14,096 bases of DNA from Gammaproteobacteria bacterium (GCA_028281205.1 JANQKJ010000327.1:1-14096); one strand, 5' to 3'. Positions 7,829 to 14,091 are shown, counted from the stretch's first letter. A program made the numbers and translations. Notes: a model not told the origin generated them from the letters alone.

Positions 7829-9013
7829 ATGACTAGTGATTCCACTTCCTTCATACGTACGTTCCTAAGACTAGAATCAGCCAGCGGCATCTTACTCATC
7901 ATTGCCACTATATTGGCACTGATTTTCGCAAATACAGGACTTAGCGTTTATTACAATTTATTACTTTCCACGCCCGTGGAAATTCGTATAGGTGAGTTAA
8001 TTGTAGACAAGCCCCTACTATTGTGGATTAACGATGGATTAATGGCTGTGTTCTTTTTCTTGGTTGGCCTGGAGTTGAAAAGAGAACTCATTGAAGGGGA
8101 ATTATCAGATAAAAAGAATGTTATCTTGCCGGGCATCGGTGCTGTAGGTGGCATGCTCTTCCCTGCTCTGGTTTACACTTATTTTAACTATGATGATCCG
8201 GCTGCAATGCAAGGCTGGGCAATTCCAGCAGCAACTGATATTGCTTTTGCACTTGGTATCTTAAGTTTATTAGGCTCACGCGTACCTATCTCATGCAAAA
8301 TTTTCTTAACATCCTTGGCAATTTTTGATGATGTTGGAGCCATTATTATTATAGCGATATTTTATACTTCGAATATATCTACCACCGCATTATTTATAGT
8401 TGGTTTATGCCTACCCATTATGTTCTACTTCAATAGAAAAAATATAACTTCTAGAAGCCCATACATTGTGATTGGCATTATCATGTGGTTTGCCATGCTG
8501 AAATCTGGTGTGCACGCAACATTAGTTGGTATTATTTTATCTATGTTTATCCCAATGCGCTCAAAAGCAGACCTGGAAGCGTCGCCACTCAAAAGCCTTG
8601 AGCATGACTTACACTCAACCGTAGCATTCTTTATTCTGCCAGTATTCGCATTTGCTAATGCCGGGATCAACTTAACCAATATTGGCATGGAACAGCTGAC
8701 TCATGGGGTACCATTAGGGATTGCATTAGGTCTATTTTTTGGCAAGCAAATAGGTGTATTTGGATTATGCTGGCTGATCATTAAAATGAAACTTGCCAAG
8801 TTGCCTGCAGGGATGAGCTGGGGAAGTTTGTATGGTCTATCCGCGCTTTGCGGCATAGGCTTTACAATGAGCATGTTTATCGGATCACTTGCATTTGAAC
8901 AAACCGGGGTGGATATGGTATTCGATGAGCGACTTGGGATTATCATAGGTTCACTATTCTCTGGAATTGTAGGCTACTTCATTCTGAATAAAAGCCTGCC
9001 AAAAAAAAGTTAG
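7829..9013 (+). CDS. nhaA: Na+/H+ antiporter NhaA
   Basis: A 394-aa inner-membrane antiporter that exchanges cytoplasmic Na+ (or Li+) for external H+, for salt and alkali tolerance. The length matches E. coli NhaA (388 aa) and the 12-helix pattern is present. Key residues are all there: AATDIAFALG with Asp137 (E. coli Asp133); LAIFDDVGAIIIIA with Asp167-Asp168 (the ion-binding Asp163-Asp164); GVHATLVG with His229 (the pH-linked His225); and FFGKQIG with Lys306 (Lys300). The N-terminus FIRTFLRLESASGILLI is typical, which supports the ATG at 7829. The 5' side has no Shine-Dalgarno (ACCTCCATATTACCTTC), which is unusual for a highly conserved gene. It is convergent with the sugar dehydrogenase gene, only 33 nt away, and no clear terminator lies between them. 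No nhaR-like regulator is adjacent. Confidence 0.97.
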   Translation: MTSDSTSFIRTFLRLESASGILLIIATILALIFANTGLSVYYNLLLSTPVEIRIGELIVDKPLLLWINDGLMAVFFFLVGLELKRELIEGELSDKKNVILPGIGAVGGMLFPALVYTYFNYDDPAAMQGWAIPAATDIAFALGILSLLGSRVPISCKIFLTSLAIFDDVGAIIIIAIFYTSNISTTALFIVGLCLPIMFYFNRKNITSRSPYIVIGIIMWFAMLKSGVHATLVGIILSMFIPMRSKADLEASPLKSLEHDLHSTVAFFILPVFAFANAGINLTNIGMEQLTHGVPLGIALGLFFGKQIGVFGLCWLIIKMKLAKLPAGMSWGSLYGLSALCGIGFTMSMFIGSLAFEQTGVDMVFDERLGIIIGSLFSGIVGYFILNKSLPKKS

Positions 9014-9046
9014 TATTAAAGAATATATAAATATAAACAGCTATCT

Positions 9047-10180
9047 TCAATTTGGCTCTAAGCGCAGAAGCTTTCCATTCTTCTCATCTGTTAAAATATA
9101 TAAATAGCCATCAGGACCAGTACGTACATCACGAATTCTGGCAAACCCTTCCAATAGGACTTCTTGTTTAACAACCTCATCACCTTTCATTTGTAAACGA
9201 CGTAGATGTTTCTGTACTAACGCACCAACGAATAGATCACCTTGCCAGCGGGGAAATTGTCTGCCCTCATAAAATGTCATGCCACAGGGTGCAATTGAGG
9301 GATCCCAATAAACCACTGGCTGTTGCATTCCCGGCGCATGTGTTTTATCAGAGATAATTGCACCACTGTAATCAATACCATAAGTAATTGCAGGCCAACC
9401 ATAGTTAGCACCTGCCTGTATGATATTGACTTCATCTCCGCCACGTGGCCCATGTTCATGTGACCATACTGATTGATCTAATGGCCTAATCGCAATACCT
9501 TGCACATTTCTATGGCCATAAGAATATATTTCTGGTCTATTCTTGGCGTGACCCACAAAAGGATTATCTTTTGGGATTGATCCATCATCGTTAACACGAA
9601 TAATTGCTCCTAGATGATTATGTGGATCTTGCGCATCATGCAAACGATCATAACGATCACCAGTAGTAATATAAAGCGTACCATCAGCGGCGAACACAAG
9701 CCTGGAACCATAGTGAAGTTTACCTCTAGTCTTTGGGTCAACGACAAAGATGGTTTCAATATTCTCCAAGGCAACACCATTGAAACGCCCTCTGACCACT
9801 TCAGTCCCCGCTATACGGCCATCACGTCCGGCAAATGAAATATAAACAAGCTGATTATTTTCATAATCCGGATGCAGCGCTACATCTAACAACCCACCTT
9901 GCCCTGCAACATAAATATTCTCTGGTAAGCCTTGGATAGGTTGTGATACAAGCTTGCCTTGTTTAATCAGTCTTAAACGCCCCACACGCTCAGTAACAAG
10001 CACATCACCGCCTGGCAAAAATGCCATTCCCCAGGGACGCTCTAATTTTTCTGCAATTTCTACAAGCTTAAATTCATGTTCTTCAGAGATATAAACCTCT
10101 TGCGCGCATACAAATTGCAAATTGATTAATAAAAAAACCAAAAGCAAAAAAACAATTTTATTTGTAAGGTGTAATATCAT
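9047..10180 (-). CDS. Exported PQQ-dependent sugar dehydrogenase (GSDH / YliI-Asd family)
   Basis: A 377-aa periplasmic six-bladed beta-propeller enzyme. The signal peptide is residues 1-26 (MILHLTNKIVFLLLVFLLIN, ending VCA). Family signatures in order are LERPWGMAFLPGGDVLVTER, GGLLDVALHPDYENN, HYGSRLVFAADGTLYITTGD, GHRNVQGIAIRP, WSHEHGPRGGDEVNII and NYGWP. The His of HYGSRL corresponds to the catalytic base of soluble glucose dehydrogenase, and the Arg of GHRN to a PQQ-contacting residue. The family oxidises aldose sugars with PQQ as cofactor; the substrate here is not predictable. No PQQ biosynthesis gene is present in the window. The ATG at 10180 directly abuts the stop codon of the 64-aa ORF upstream, with only a weak ribosome binding site, so translation may be coupled to that ORF. 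Confidence 0.93.
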   Translation of the reverse strand: MILHLTNKIVFLLLVFLLINLQFVCAQEVYISEEHEFKLVEIAEKLERPWGMAFLPGGDVLVTERVGRLRLIKQGKLVSQPIQGLPENIYVAGQGGLLDVALHPDYENNQLVYISFAGRDGRIAGTEVVRGRFNGVALENIETIFVVDPKTRGKLHYGSRLVFAADGTLYITTGDRYDRLHDAQDPHNHLGAIIRVNDDGSIPKDNPFVGHAKNRPEIYSYGHRNVQGIAIRPLDQSVWSHEHGPRGGDEVNIIQAGANYGWPAITYGIDYSGAIISDKTHAPGMQQPVVYWDPSIAPCGMTFYEGRQFPRWQGDLFVGALVQKHLRRLQMKGDEVVKQEVLLEGFARIRDVRTGPDGYLYILTDEKNGKLLRLEPN

Positions 10181-10375
10181 TTACTTAACCGGTTGACGTA
10201 AAACCCAGAAAACATCATCGTTATTAACTACAACAGACTCTGCAATCTCTTTAGTTAATGATCGACTGTGTTTAAGAATAGCATTTAAATCGTCTAATAT
10301 CTTGCCATCATCAGCTATATAAGAGTGACCATCAGTCGCACTTGAAACATCGATAGATTCGATAGGCTTAACCAC
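10181..10375 (-). CDS. Small hypothetical protein upstream of the sugar dehydrogenase gene
   Basis: A 64-codon ORF starting at GTG 10375 and ending in TAA immediately before the dehydrogenase ATG (zero spacing, TAAATG). The peptide has a plausible soluble composition, with an acidic N-terminal half (YIADDGKILDDLNAIL), a charged helix (KHSRSLTKEIAES) and a C-terminus DDVFWVLRQPVK. There is no signal peptide. No Shine-Dalgarno is visible before the GTG. The frame is open only eight more codons upstream, through ATT and CTA codons, so the true start is uncertain. The abutting junction and protein-like sequence argue that it is real and co-translated with the dehydrogenase. I do not recognise it. 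Confidence 0.5.
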   Translation of the reverse strand: MVKPIESIDVSSATDGHSYIADDGKILDDLNAILKHSRSLTKEIAESVVVNNDDVFWVLRQPVK

Positions 10376-10428
10376 AACAGAATTAAGTATTAGAATTCAA
10401 TAGAAAATCGTTTTTGTAACACATAGTC

Positions 10429-10932
10429 ATGAGTATTAAGCAAGAAATTATAAATTGGGATGGAAAATCATCGAAATATATTACTGCGACCTATAATCGT
10501 TATAGCAATGAGAATTTATTTTCATCTCAACTCATCGAATTCACTCAGCAGGCCAAACTTCAAAAAGGGGCCACATGGCTACTAAAACACCATCTGGAAT
10601 GTGGCTGGAAAATACCTAGCAAAGAAATTGCCAAGATTTATAAACTTCTTCCAAAATTGGAACACTGGGAAACAAAGCTACACATACTCCAATGCATCCC
10701 TTATATGCCAATCAATAAAACAGCAAAGAAGCACGTTGAAACTTTTTTACGTAAATGCTTATCCGATGACAATAAATTTGTAAGAGCATGGACATACAAT
10801 GGGTTCTACCTATTGTCTCTTCAGTACCCAGCTTATCAGGAGGAAACACAGCGTCTTTTTGAACTGGCAATGAAAGATGAAGCTGCTTCAGTAAAAGCAA
10901 GAATTCGAAACATCACGAAAAAAGGTTTTTGA
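10429..10932 (+). CDS. Hypothetical all-alpha protein with HEAT-like repeats
   Basis: A 167-aa cytoplasmic protein with no signal peptide or transmembrane helix. It appears to be a run of amphipathic helices about 30-40 residues apart: LIEFTQQAKLQKGATWLLKH, KEIAKIYKLLPKL, ETKLHILQCIPYM and TAKKHVETFLRKC, then DDNKFVRAWTYNGFYLLS and DEAASVKARIRNI. The last two pairs (D-x-x-x-VRAW and E-A-A-S-V-K-A-R) have the HEAT-repeat look. It is basic overall. HEAT-like proteins usually mediate protein or nucleic-acid contacts, but no function can be assigned. No clear Shine-Dalgarno precedes the ATG (GTAACACATAGTC). It is divergent from the small ORF at 10375 across only 53 bp, so the two may share a control region. 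Confidence 0.8.
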   Translation: MSIKQEIINWDGKSSKYITATYNRYSNENLFSSQLIEFTQQAKLQKGATWLLKHHLECGWKIPSKEIAKIYKLLPKLEHWETKLHILQCIPYMPINKTAKKHVETFLRKCLSDDNKFVRAWTYNGFYLLSLQYPAYQEETQRLFELAMKDEAASVKARIRNITKKGF

Positions 10933-11022
10933 TTGCGAAATTGAATCTTACTTACAACAACATCTAATATTGAATTGCCGTAATTTACTTTTATATGCAA
11001 CTAAGAAATGTTTTCAAAGTAT

Positions 11023-11061
11023 TTGATAGCAATATACGCAACTTTTATATATTGCTATCAA
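11023..11061. repeat. Perfect 14-bp inverted repeat between convergent genes, possible bidirectional terminator
   Basis: TTGATAGCAATATA (11023-11036) and TATATTGCTATCAA (11048-11061) are exact reverse complements with an 11-nt loop. The repeat lies between the stops of the HEAT-like gene (10932) and dps (11072), only 10 nt beyond the dps stop. Neither side has a clean T-tract, so it is not a textbook intrinsic terminator. An RNA 3'-end hairpin or a protein-binding site are alternatives. Confidence 0.6.
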
Positions 11062-11071
11062 CCTACAAGCT

Positions 11072-11542
11072 TTACTGATTTAAGGCTCTAAGCATCCAAG
11101 CTGTTTTTTCATGCACTCTCATACGGTCAGAAACCAATGCAACAGTAGATTCATCATTTGCTTGCTGTGCTATTTCCAATACATCACGGCATGATTTAAC
11201 AACACTTTCATGACCACTGGTCAACAAATCCACCATTTCTTTTGCTTCAGGCACACCCTCAACTTCTTTAATCCTGCTTAATTTAGCAAATTCTGAATAA
11301 GTACCTGGTGCCGGAACATCAAGTGTCCTAATACGCTCTGCAATTTCATCTACCGCAGTCGACAATTCTGTGTAATGCTCCTCAAACATTAAATGCAGTT
11401 CCGAGAAATGCGGCCCTGTAACATTCCAATGAAAATTATGTGTTTGCAGATAAAGTGTATAAGAGTCAGCTAATAAGTGTTTCAACCTCTCAGCTACATC
11501 TATACGATCCTGCTCTTTGATTCCAATATCTATTTTAGTCAT
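11072..11542 (-). CDS. dps: Dps-family ferritin-like DNA-protecting protein
   Basis: A 156-aa protein of the usual Dps length. Dps forms a 12-subunit shell that oxidises and stores iron using hydrogen peroxide and can shield DNA in stressed or starved cells. The inter-subunit ferroxidase ligands are visible: His38 in THNFHWNVTGPHF, His50 and Glu54 in LHLMFEEHY, and Asp65 and Glu69 in DEIAERI. The spacing (12, 27 and 31 residues from the first His) equals that of Listeria Dps; Glu54 replaces the more usual Asp. The N-terminus is short and not lysine-rich, so direct DNA binding is uncertain. The ATG at 11542 has GGAG 7 nt upstream. A 10-bp tandem repeat lies 66-85 bp upstream. I could not place a promoter or a convincing OxyR site. 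Confidence 0.95.
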   Translation of the reverse strand: MTKIDIGIKEQDRIDVAERLKHLLADSYTLYLQTHNFHWNVTGPHFSELHLMFEEHYTELSTAVDEIAERIRTLDVPAPGTYSEFAKLSRIKEVEGVPEAKEMVDLLTSGHESVVKSCRDVLEIAQQANDESTVALVSDRMRVHEKTAWMLRALNQ

Positions 11543-11607
11543 CTAAAACTCCATATATGTAGAGATAACAATCACATCTATTACTATCGTTGCTCTTTGA
11601 ATATTTA

Positions 11608-11627
11608 GCTTATTATTGCTTATTATG
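11608..11627. repeat. Two tandem 10-bp units upstream of dps
   Basis: GCTTATTATT is followed directly by GCTTATTATG, 9 of 10 positions identical. The 10-bp period places both copies on the same face of the helix, as expected for a direct-repeat protein-binding site. The position, about 66-85 bp before the dps ATG, fits a regulatory role, but the DNA is AT-rich and chance is possible. Confidence 0.35.
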
Positions 11628-11740
11628 AGTTATTTTCAAAATGAATTAAATTTAAAATAATGATAAATTTTATAGATTATATGATCTTTACTTTAAATTA
11701 ACTTGATAAGCATTCTAAAGCACAAATTAGACTTGATAAC

Positions 11741-11920
11741 TTATTTATTTCTCATCATTTGAGCCAGTAATAGTGACTCAATAGCTGATTGCTTAATATT
11801 GGTATGATTTGTAGCTGAAGGTTTTTTGACTTTCTCAATACGATACGAGTTGTTATCCAATTGACGCTTGGTAAGCAATGGATATTTATTTAATAGCAAA
11901 TTGTTAATTTGTATTGTCAT
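11741..11920 (-). CDS. Doubtful short ORF, hypothetical protein
   Basis: From an ATG at 11920 the frame encodes 59 residues (starting MTIQINNLLLNKYPLLTKRQ, ending LLAQMMRNK). A TTG at 11938 would extend it by six, but that start touches the end of the 87-bp palindrome. The peptide is basic and asparagine-rich with no membrane segment or recognisable domain. No Shine-Dalgarno is seen before either start. The composition of its C-terminal part (KQSAIESLLLAQMM) looks protein-like, which is the only argument for it. It could equally be a chance frame in AT-rich DNA. Confidence 0.3.
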   Translation of the reverse strand: MTIQINNLLLNKYPLLTKRQLDNNSYRIEKVKKPSATNHTNIKQSAIESLLLAQMMRNK

Positions 11921-11938
11921 GTGGGCATTGTAAAACAA

Positions 11939-12025
11939 GGATATACTTCGGACTAATCGTATTTATCATACATATAACATCACTTTAAGCTTACATTAAC
12001 ATATACGCTTATTCCGAAGATATCC
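11939..12025. repeat. 87-bp imperfect palindrome with 23-24 bp terminal inverted repeats
   Basis: The left arm 11939-11962 starts GGATATACTTCGGA. The right arm 12003-12025 ends TCCGAAGATATCC. The full arms pair with two mismatches and one single-base indel around a loop of about 40 nt. It starts 15 nt after the stop codon of the small membrane-protein gene. On that (minus) strand it is followed by TTGTTTT, so it may act as a terminator. The long arms and small size also fit a MITE-like element. No clear target-site duplication is visible. Confidence 0.6.
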
Positions 12026-12040
12026 AAAGCAACTCATCAG

Positions 12041-12253
12041 TTAACTATTCTCCAATTCAGTATTGTACTGGCTCGCAGGTACAACACCCTGCTCATCTTT
12101 GTCCATTACATATTCAACACTTATGTTCGCCATAAGATTTGATTGTGACTCAAGAGTGTTTGTTGCCAAGTAACCATACACAATTACAGCAACTAGCGGG
12201 GCCCCAAGCCATGCAAAAATTTCAAACAGAAATGACTTTAATTTACGTTTCAT
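12041..12253 (-). CDS. Small single-pass membrane protein, unknown function
   Basis: A 70-aa protein from the ATG at 12253 (MKRKLKSFLFEIFAWLGAPL), with a GGTG-containing weak ribosome binding site just upstream. An upstream TTG at 12262 is in frame but less likely. The basic N-terminus (KRKLK) followed by one hydrophobic segment at about 13-32 (EIFAWLGAPLVAVIVYGYLA) predicts one helix with the N-terminus inside. The acidic, polar tail (VEYVMDKDEQGVVPASQYN) would face the periplasm. A small cytochrome c is encoded 217 bp upstream on the same strand, so an accessory role in a respiratory complex is conceivable but unsupported by any motif. I do not recognise the family. Confidence 0.55.
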   Translation of the reverse strand: MKRKLKSFLFEIFAWLGAPLVAVIVYGYLATNTLESQSNLMANISVEYVMDKDEQGVVPASQYNTELENS

Positions 12254-12470
12254 TTTCACCAAACTCTTTTCAAATTATTCAATCACGTGCCAGCAAGTGT
12301 TTGTATAACACAAATAAAAACTTGTTAAGCAGCTGTTATATAGTCAAGCGAATAGTGATAGAGTTCACATTTTTGGTGTGTTGCAGACAGGCGGTAGACA
12401 TCTAAATACCAACGGATATAAAATTCACCAGTTCATAACCAGATATTTATTCAACTTACACTTTTACATA

Positions 12471-12887
12471 TCACTGAAGTTGTATACTTTCAATATATTC
12501 AATAATTTTACCGATACGACGGTCCACGGCTTGCTCATTTCCATCAATGACTTTAAATCGCCTACCCCATACCGGCATTTCACTTGTACCATGAGATAAC
12601 ACAACTCTTCTTCCATCAATTATCTGGTAAACCATGGTCTCAGGAAACGAACCACCATTTTCTTTAGCCAATAAAGTTAAATCCTTTGGCTGATGAGTTA
12701 ATTTTTCAGACATCGGACCATTTCCCTTACCATCAATTGCATGGCAAGCAGCACAACTATCGAGGTAATAATTATAGCCTGACTCTTTTTGATAAAATGA
12801 ATCTGCTGCTAATTGAAAATTCATAGTAGCAACTAAGAATACAGCAATAGTGAAAAATATTTTGAATGTGTTTTTAAAATACAGCAT
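12471..12887 (-). CDS. Exported small cytochrome c (class I-like)
   Basis: A 138-aa monoheme cytochrome for periplasmic electron transfer. Residues 1-28 form a signal peptide (hydrophobic FFTIAVFLVATMNF, ending LAA). The single heme-binding motif is Cys45-Ala-Ala-Cys48-His49 (CAACH), and Met104 in GTSEMPVWG is the likely sixth heme ligand. The mature size of about 110 residues fits class I domains, and GKGNGP after the heme motif is typical. The closest general resemblance is to cytochrome c oxidase-associated or CccA-like cytochromes; a specific partner cannot be named because no oxidase or dehydrogenase gene is adjacent. The ATG at 12887 has no strong Shine-Dalgarno. The PQQ dehydrogenase in the window would need an electron acceptor, but a link to this protein is speculative. 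Confidence 0.9.
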   Translation of the reverse strand: MLYFKNTFKIFFTIAVFLVATMNFQLAADSFYQKESGYNYYLDSCAACHAIDGKGNGPMSEKLTHQPKDLTLLAKENGGSFPETMVYQIIDGRRVVLSHGTSEMPVWGRRFKVIDGNEQAVDRRIGKIIEYIESIQLQ

Positions 12888-13179
12888 ATTTTGGCAGTTT
12901 AACGTATAAAATTAGTTAAGTTTAAAATAAAAAAATTATCTCTTCCATTGCCAAGCAAAAATAAACACAAGCAATCGAGTTTGACTCTGCTGATTTTAAG
13001 AGATCACTAAAGACCTTTCAAATATAATATTTAAGCAAGTTATTGTTTGCTTCCGAGGCAATAAAGCGCGCAAGGATATGCAAATATTAGTTGCATTAGG
13101 GATAATGCTTTAGCTTAGAACTGCTAACTAGCTAAATATCAGTTCCCTGGATATCTGTTTCCGGTGTAAAAGCGGTCAT
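12888..13179. other. Non-coding AT-rich gap between the cytochrome c and DUF4174 genes
   Basis: No convincing gene. It contains a small hairpin (AAGCAA 13033-13038 / TTGCTT 13047-13052), an 11-codon plus-strand frame at about 13078 preceded by AAGGA that I do not believe is a gene, and two related segments, ATATCAGTTCCC (near 13136) and ATATCTGTTTCC (near 13151). The first member of the AGCGGTC direct-repeat pair lies at its right end, over the DUF4174 stop codon. Confidence 0.6.
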
Positions 13180-13184
13180 TCAAT
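13171..13184. repeat. 14-bp direct repeat, copy 1 (downstream side of the DUF4174 gene)
   Basis: AGCGGTCATTCAAT is identical at 13 of 14 positions to the copy at 13656-13669. It overlaps the stop codon of the DUF4174 gene (TGA at 13182-13180). Together the two copies bracket the gene. Confidence 0.6.
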
Positions 13185-13620
13185 TAATGTAGTTATCTTG
13201 TTTTTCCATCTCAATCTTTCTCATTGGCATTGAGTCGATTAATTCAAAAATAGATTTTAAATTTAAATATTCAGCTCTTTCTTTTAGACCGCCATCTTTC
13301 CCAATTAAAACAACTCCAAACATGTCCTCAGAAAAGTAATTATCGATAGTATCTTTTCTAAAGTTTTCAGTAATGCTACCTTTAAAATTTGTATAAATAT
13401 CACCTTGTGAGAAAATGAACCAATTTATATGTCTATCTCGAATTTCACTATCGGCTTTTCTTAAAGCCGAAAGATTGGCTTCTAAATCACTTAATGCTCG
13501 TATGAGAATTATTCTATTGTCCCATTTAAATTGTTTTACACTTTCTAGATATGAGCCACTAGATTGACTAGACCCAACTAAAAAAAATATAAAAATAATT
13601 TTAGATAATGTTTTAATCAT
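13180..13620 (-). CDS. DUF4174-family exported protein
   Basis: A 146-aa protein. Residues 1-20 are a hydrophobic signal segment (MIKTLSKIIFIFFLVGSSQS). The mature part has the DUF4174 layout: an N-terminal FKWDNRIILIRA strand (the family's W-x-x-R-x-L/I core), a helix (LEANLSALRKADSEI), a strand DRHINWFIFSQGD, and the diagnostic C-terminus FGVVLIGKDGGLKER ... IFELIDSMPMRKIEM. The fold is thought to be thioredoxin-like, but no CxxC motif is present, so redox activity is not expected. The function of the family is unknown. I chose the ATG at 13620; an in-frame TTG at 13632 sits almost on top of the upstream GGAG. Near-identical 14-bp direct repeats flank the gene, so it could be a mobile or duplicated cassette. 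Confidence 0.85.
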   Translation of the reverse strand: MIKTLSKIIFIFFLVGSSQSSGSYLESVKQFKWDNRIILIRALSDLEANLSALRKADSEIRDRHINWFIFSQGDIYTNFKGSITENFRKDTIDNYFSEDMFGVVLIGKDGGLKERAEYLNLKSIFELIDSMPMRKIEMEKQDNYIN

Positions 13621-13655
13621 AGAATTTACCAATCTCCGTCACTTACCTGAGCAAT

Positions 13656-13669
13656 AGCGGTCTTTCAAT
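13656..13669. repeat. 14-bp direct repeat, copy 2 (upstream side of the DUF4174 gene)
   Basis: AGCGGTCTTTCAAT differs from the copy at 13171-13184 at one position. Weaker similarity extends to the left of both copies (CCGGTGTAAA versus CCTGAGCAAT). It lies between the HxlR gene and the DUF4174 gene, 36 bp before the latter's ATG. Confidence 0.6.
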
Positions 13670-13688
13670 ATATCATCATGAACAAACT

Positions 13689-14045
13689 TTATAAGCCATT
13701 AGCTTCAGTCCACTTAATCATTGATTCAAGAATATCTAATGCACTTCTACCAAAATCAGTGGCTTGATAGGCAACAGCAATTGGACGATCACTTAGCACC
13801 TTACGAACAATCAACCCTTCTTTTTCCATTTCTTTAAGTCGCTGATCTATCATCTTCTTACTCGCACCCCCAATCATGCGGGCTAGGTCATTAAATCTAA
13901 CCGGCTCATCCTTGAGATGCCACAGAATAGATGCTTTCCATTTTCCCCCGAGGATTCGCATTCCACGTTCAATGGCACATGGTTCTAAGCATGCTTCTAC
14001 AACTTTTTTTTGACCGCTTTTAGTTGTCTCGACTCTACTTTTCAT
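13689..14045 (-). CDS. HxlR-family winged-helix transcriptional regulator
   Basis: A 118-aa DNA-binding protein of the usual HxlR/MarR-like length. Family signatures are CAIERGMRILGGKWKASILWHL (residues 23-44), the VRFNDLARMIGGASKKMIDQRLKEME helix-turn-helix (49-74) and the wing DGL-type segment EGLIVRKV, with DRPIAVAYQATDFG following. Cys19 and Cys23 lie just before the first helix, where HxlR members such as YodB and HypR carry thiol-sensing cysteines, so redox or quinone sensing is possible. The ATG at 14045 has only a poor ribosome binding site (TAAGCGAATTT). The promoter upstream is built into TACT/AGTA inverted repeats, which suggests autorepression. The DUF4174 gene follows 68 bp downstream on the same strand and might share its transcript, although the direct repeat lies between them. 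Confidence 0.92.
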   Translation of the reverse strand: MKSRVETTKSGQKKVVEACLEPCAIERGMRILGGKWKASILWHLKDEPVRFNDLARMIGGASKKMIDQRLKEMEKEGLIVRKVLSDRPIAVAYQATDFGRSALDILESMIKWTEANGL

Positions 14046-14058
14046 AAATTCGCTTAAG

Positions 14059-14091
14059 GTTACTAAAAGTATACTGGTTGAAAATAGTAAC
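14059..14091 (-). promoter_or_regulatory. Nested inverted-repeat operator and -10 box of the HxlR gene
   Basis: Outer arms GTTACTA (14059-14065) and TAGTAAC (14085-14091) are exact reverse complements. Inside is a second palindrome TACT-AAA-AGTA (14061-14071) next to another TACT (14072-14075). On the minus strand, TATACT (14073-14068) is a 5-of-6 -10 box within the repeat, predicting a start about 16 nt before the ATG. TACT/AGTA half-sites resemble operators reported for HxlR-type regulators. The -35 region falls at the window edge and is not convincing. Confidence 0.6.

Noticed and set aside
9014..9046. An intrinsic terminator between nhaA and the sugar dehydrogenase gene
   Set aside because: The 33-bp gap contains no GC-rich stem or T-tract in either direction.
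11543..11600. An OxyR or Fur site upstream of dps
   Set aside because: Fragments such as ATAG and TTATCT occur but not in the required symmetric spacing.
11701..11739. A direct repeat of ACTTGATAA at 11701-11709 and 11731-11739
   Set aside because: It is nine bases in very AT-rich DNA, downstream of a doubtful ORF, with no symmetry and no FNR-type arrangement, so chance is a sufficient explanation.
12139..12599. Two plus-strand frames of 88 and 73 codons across the small membrane-protein and cytochrome genes
   Set aside because: They are antisense to better-supported genes, and show no recognisable domain.
13078..13113. An 11-codon plus-strand frame preceded by AAGGA, as a leader peptide
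   Set aside because: No plus-strand gene follows it, the spacing to the ATG is too short, and such frames arise easily in AT-rich DNA.
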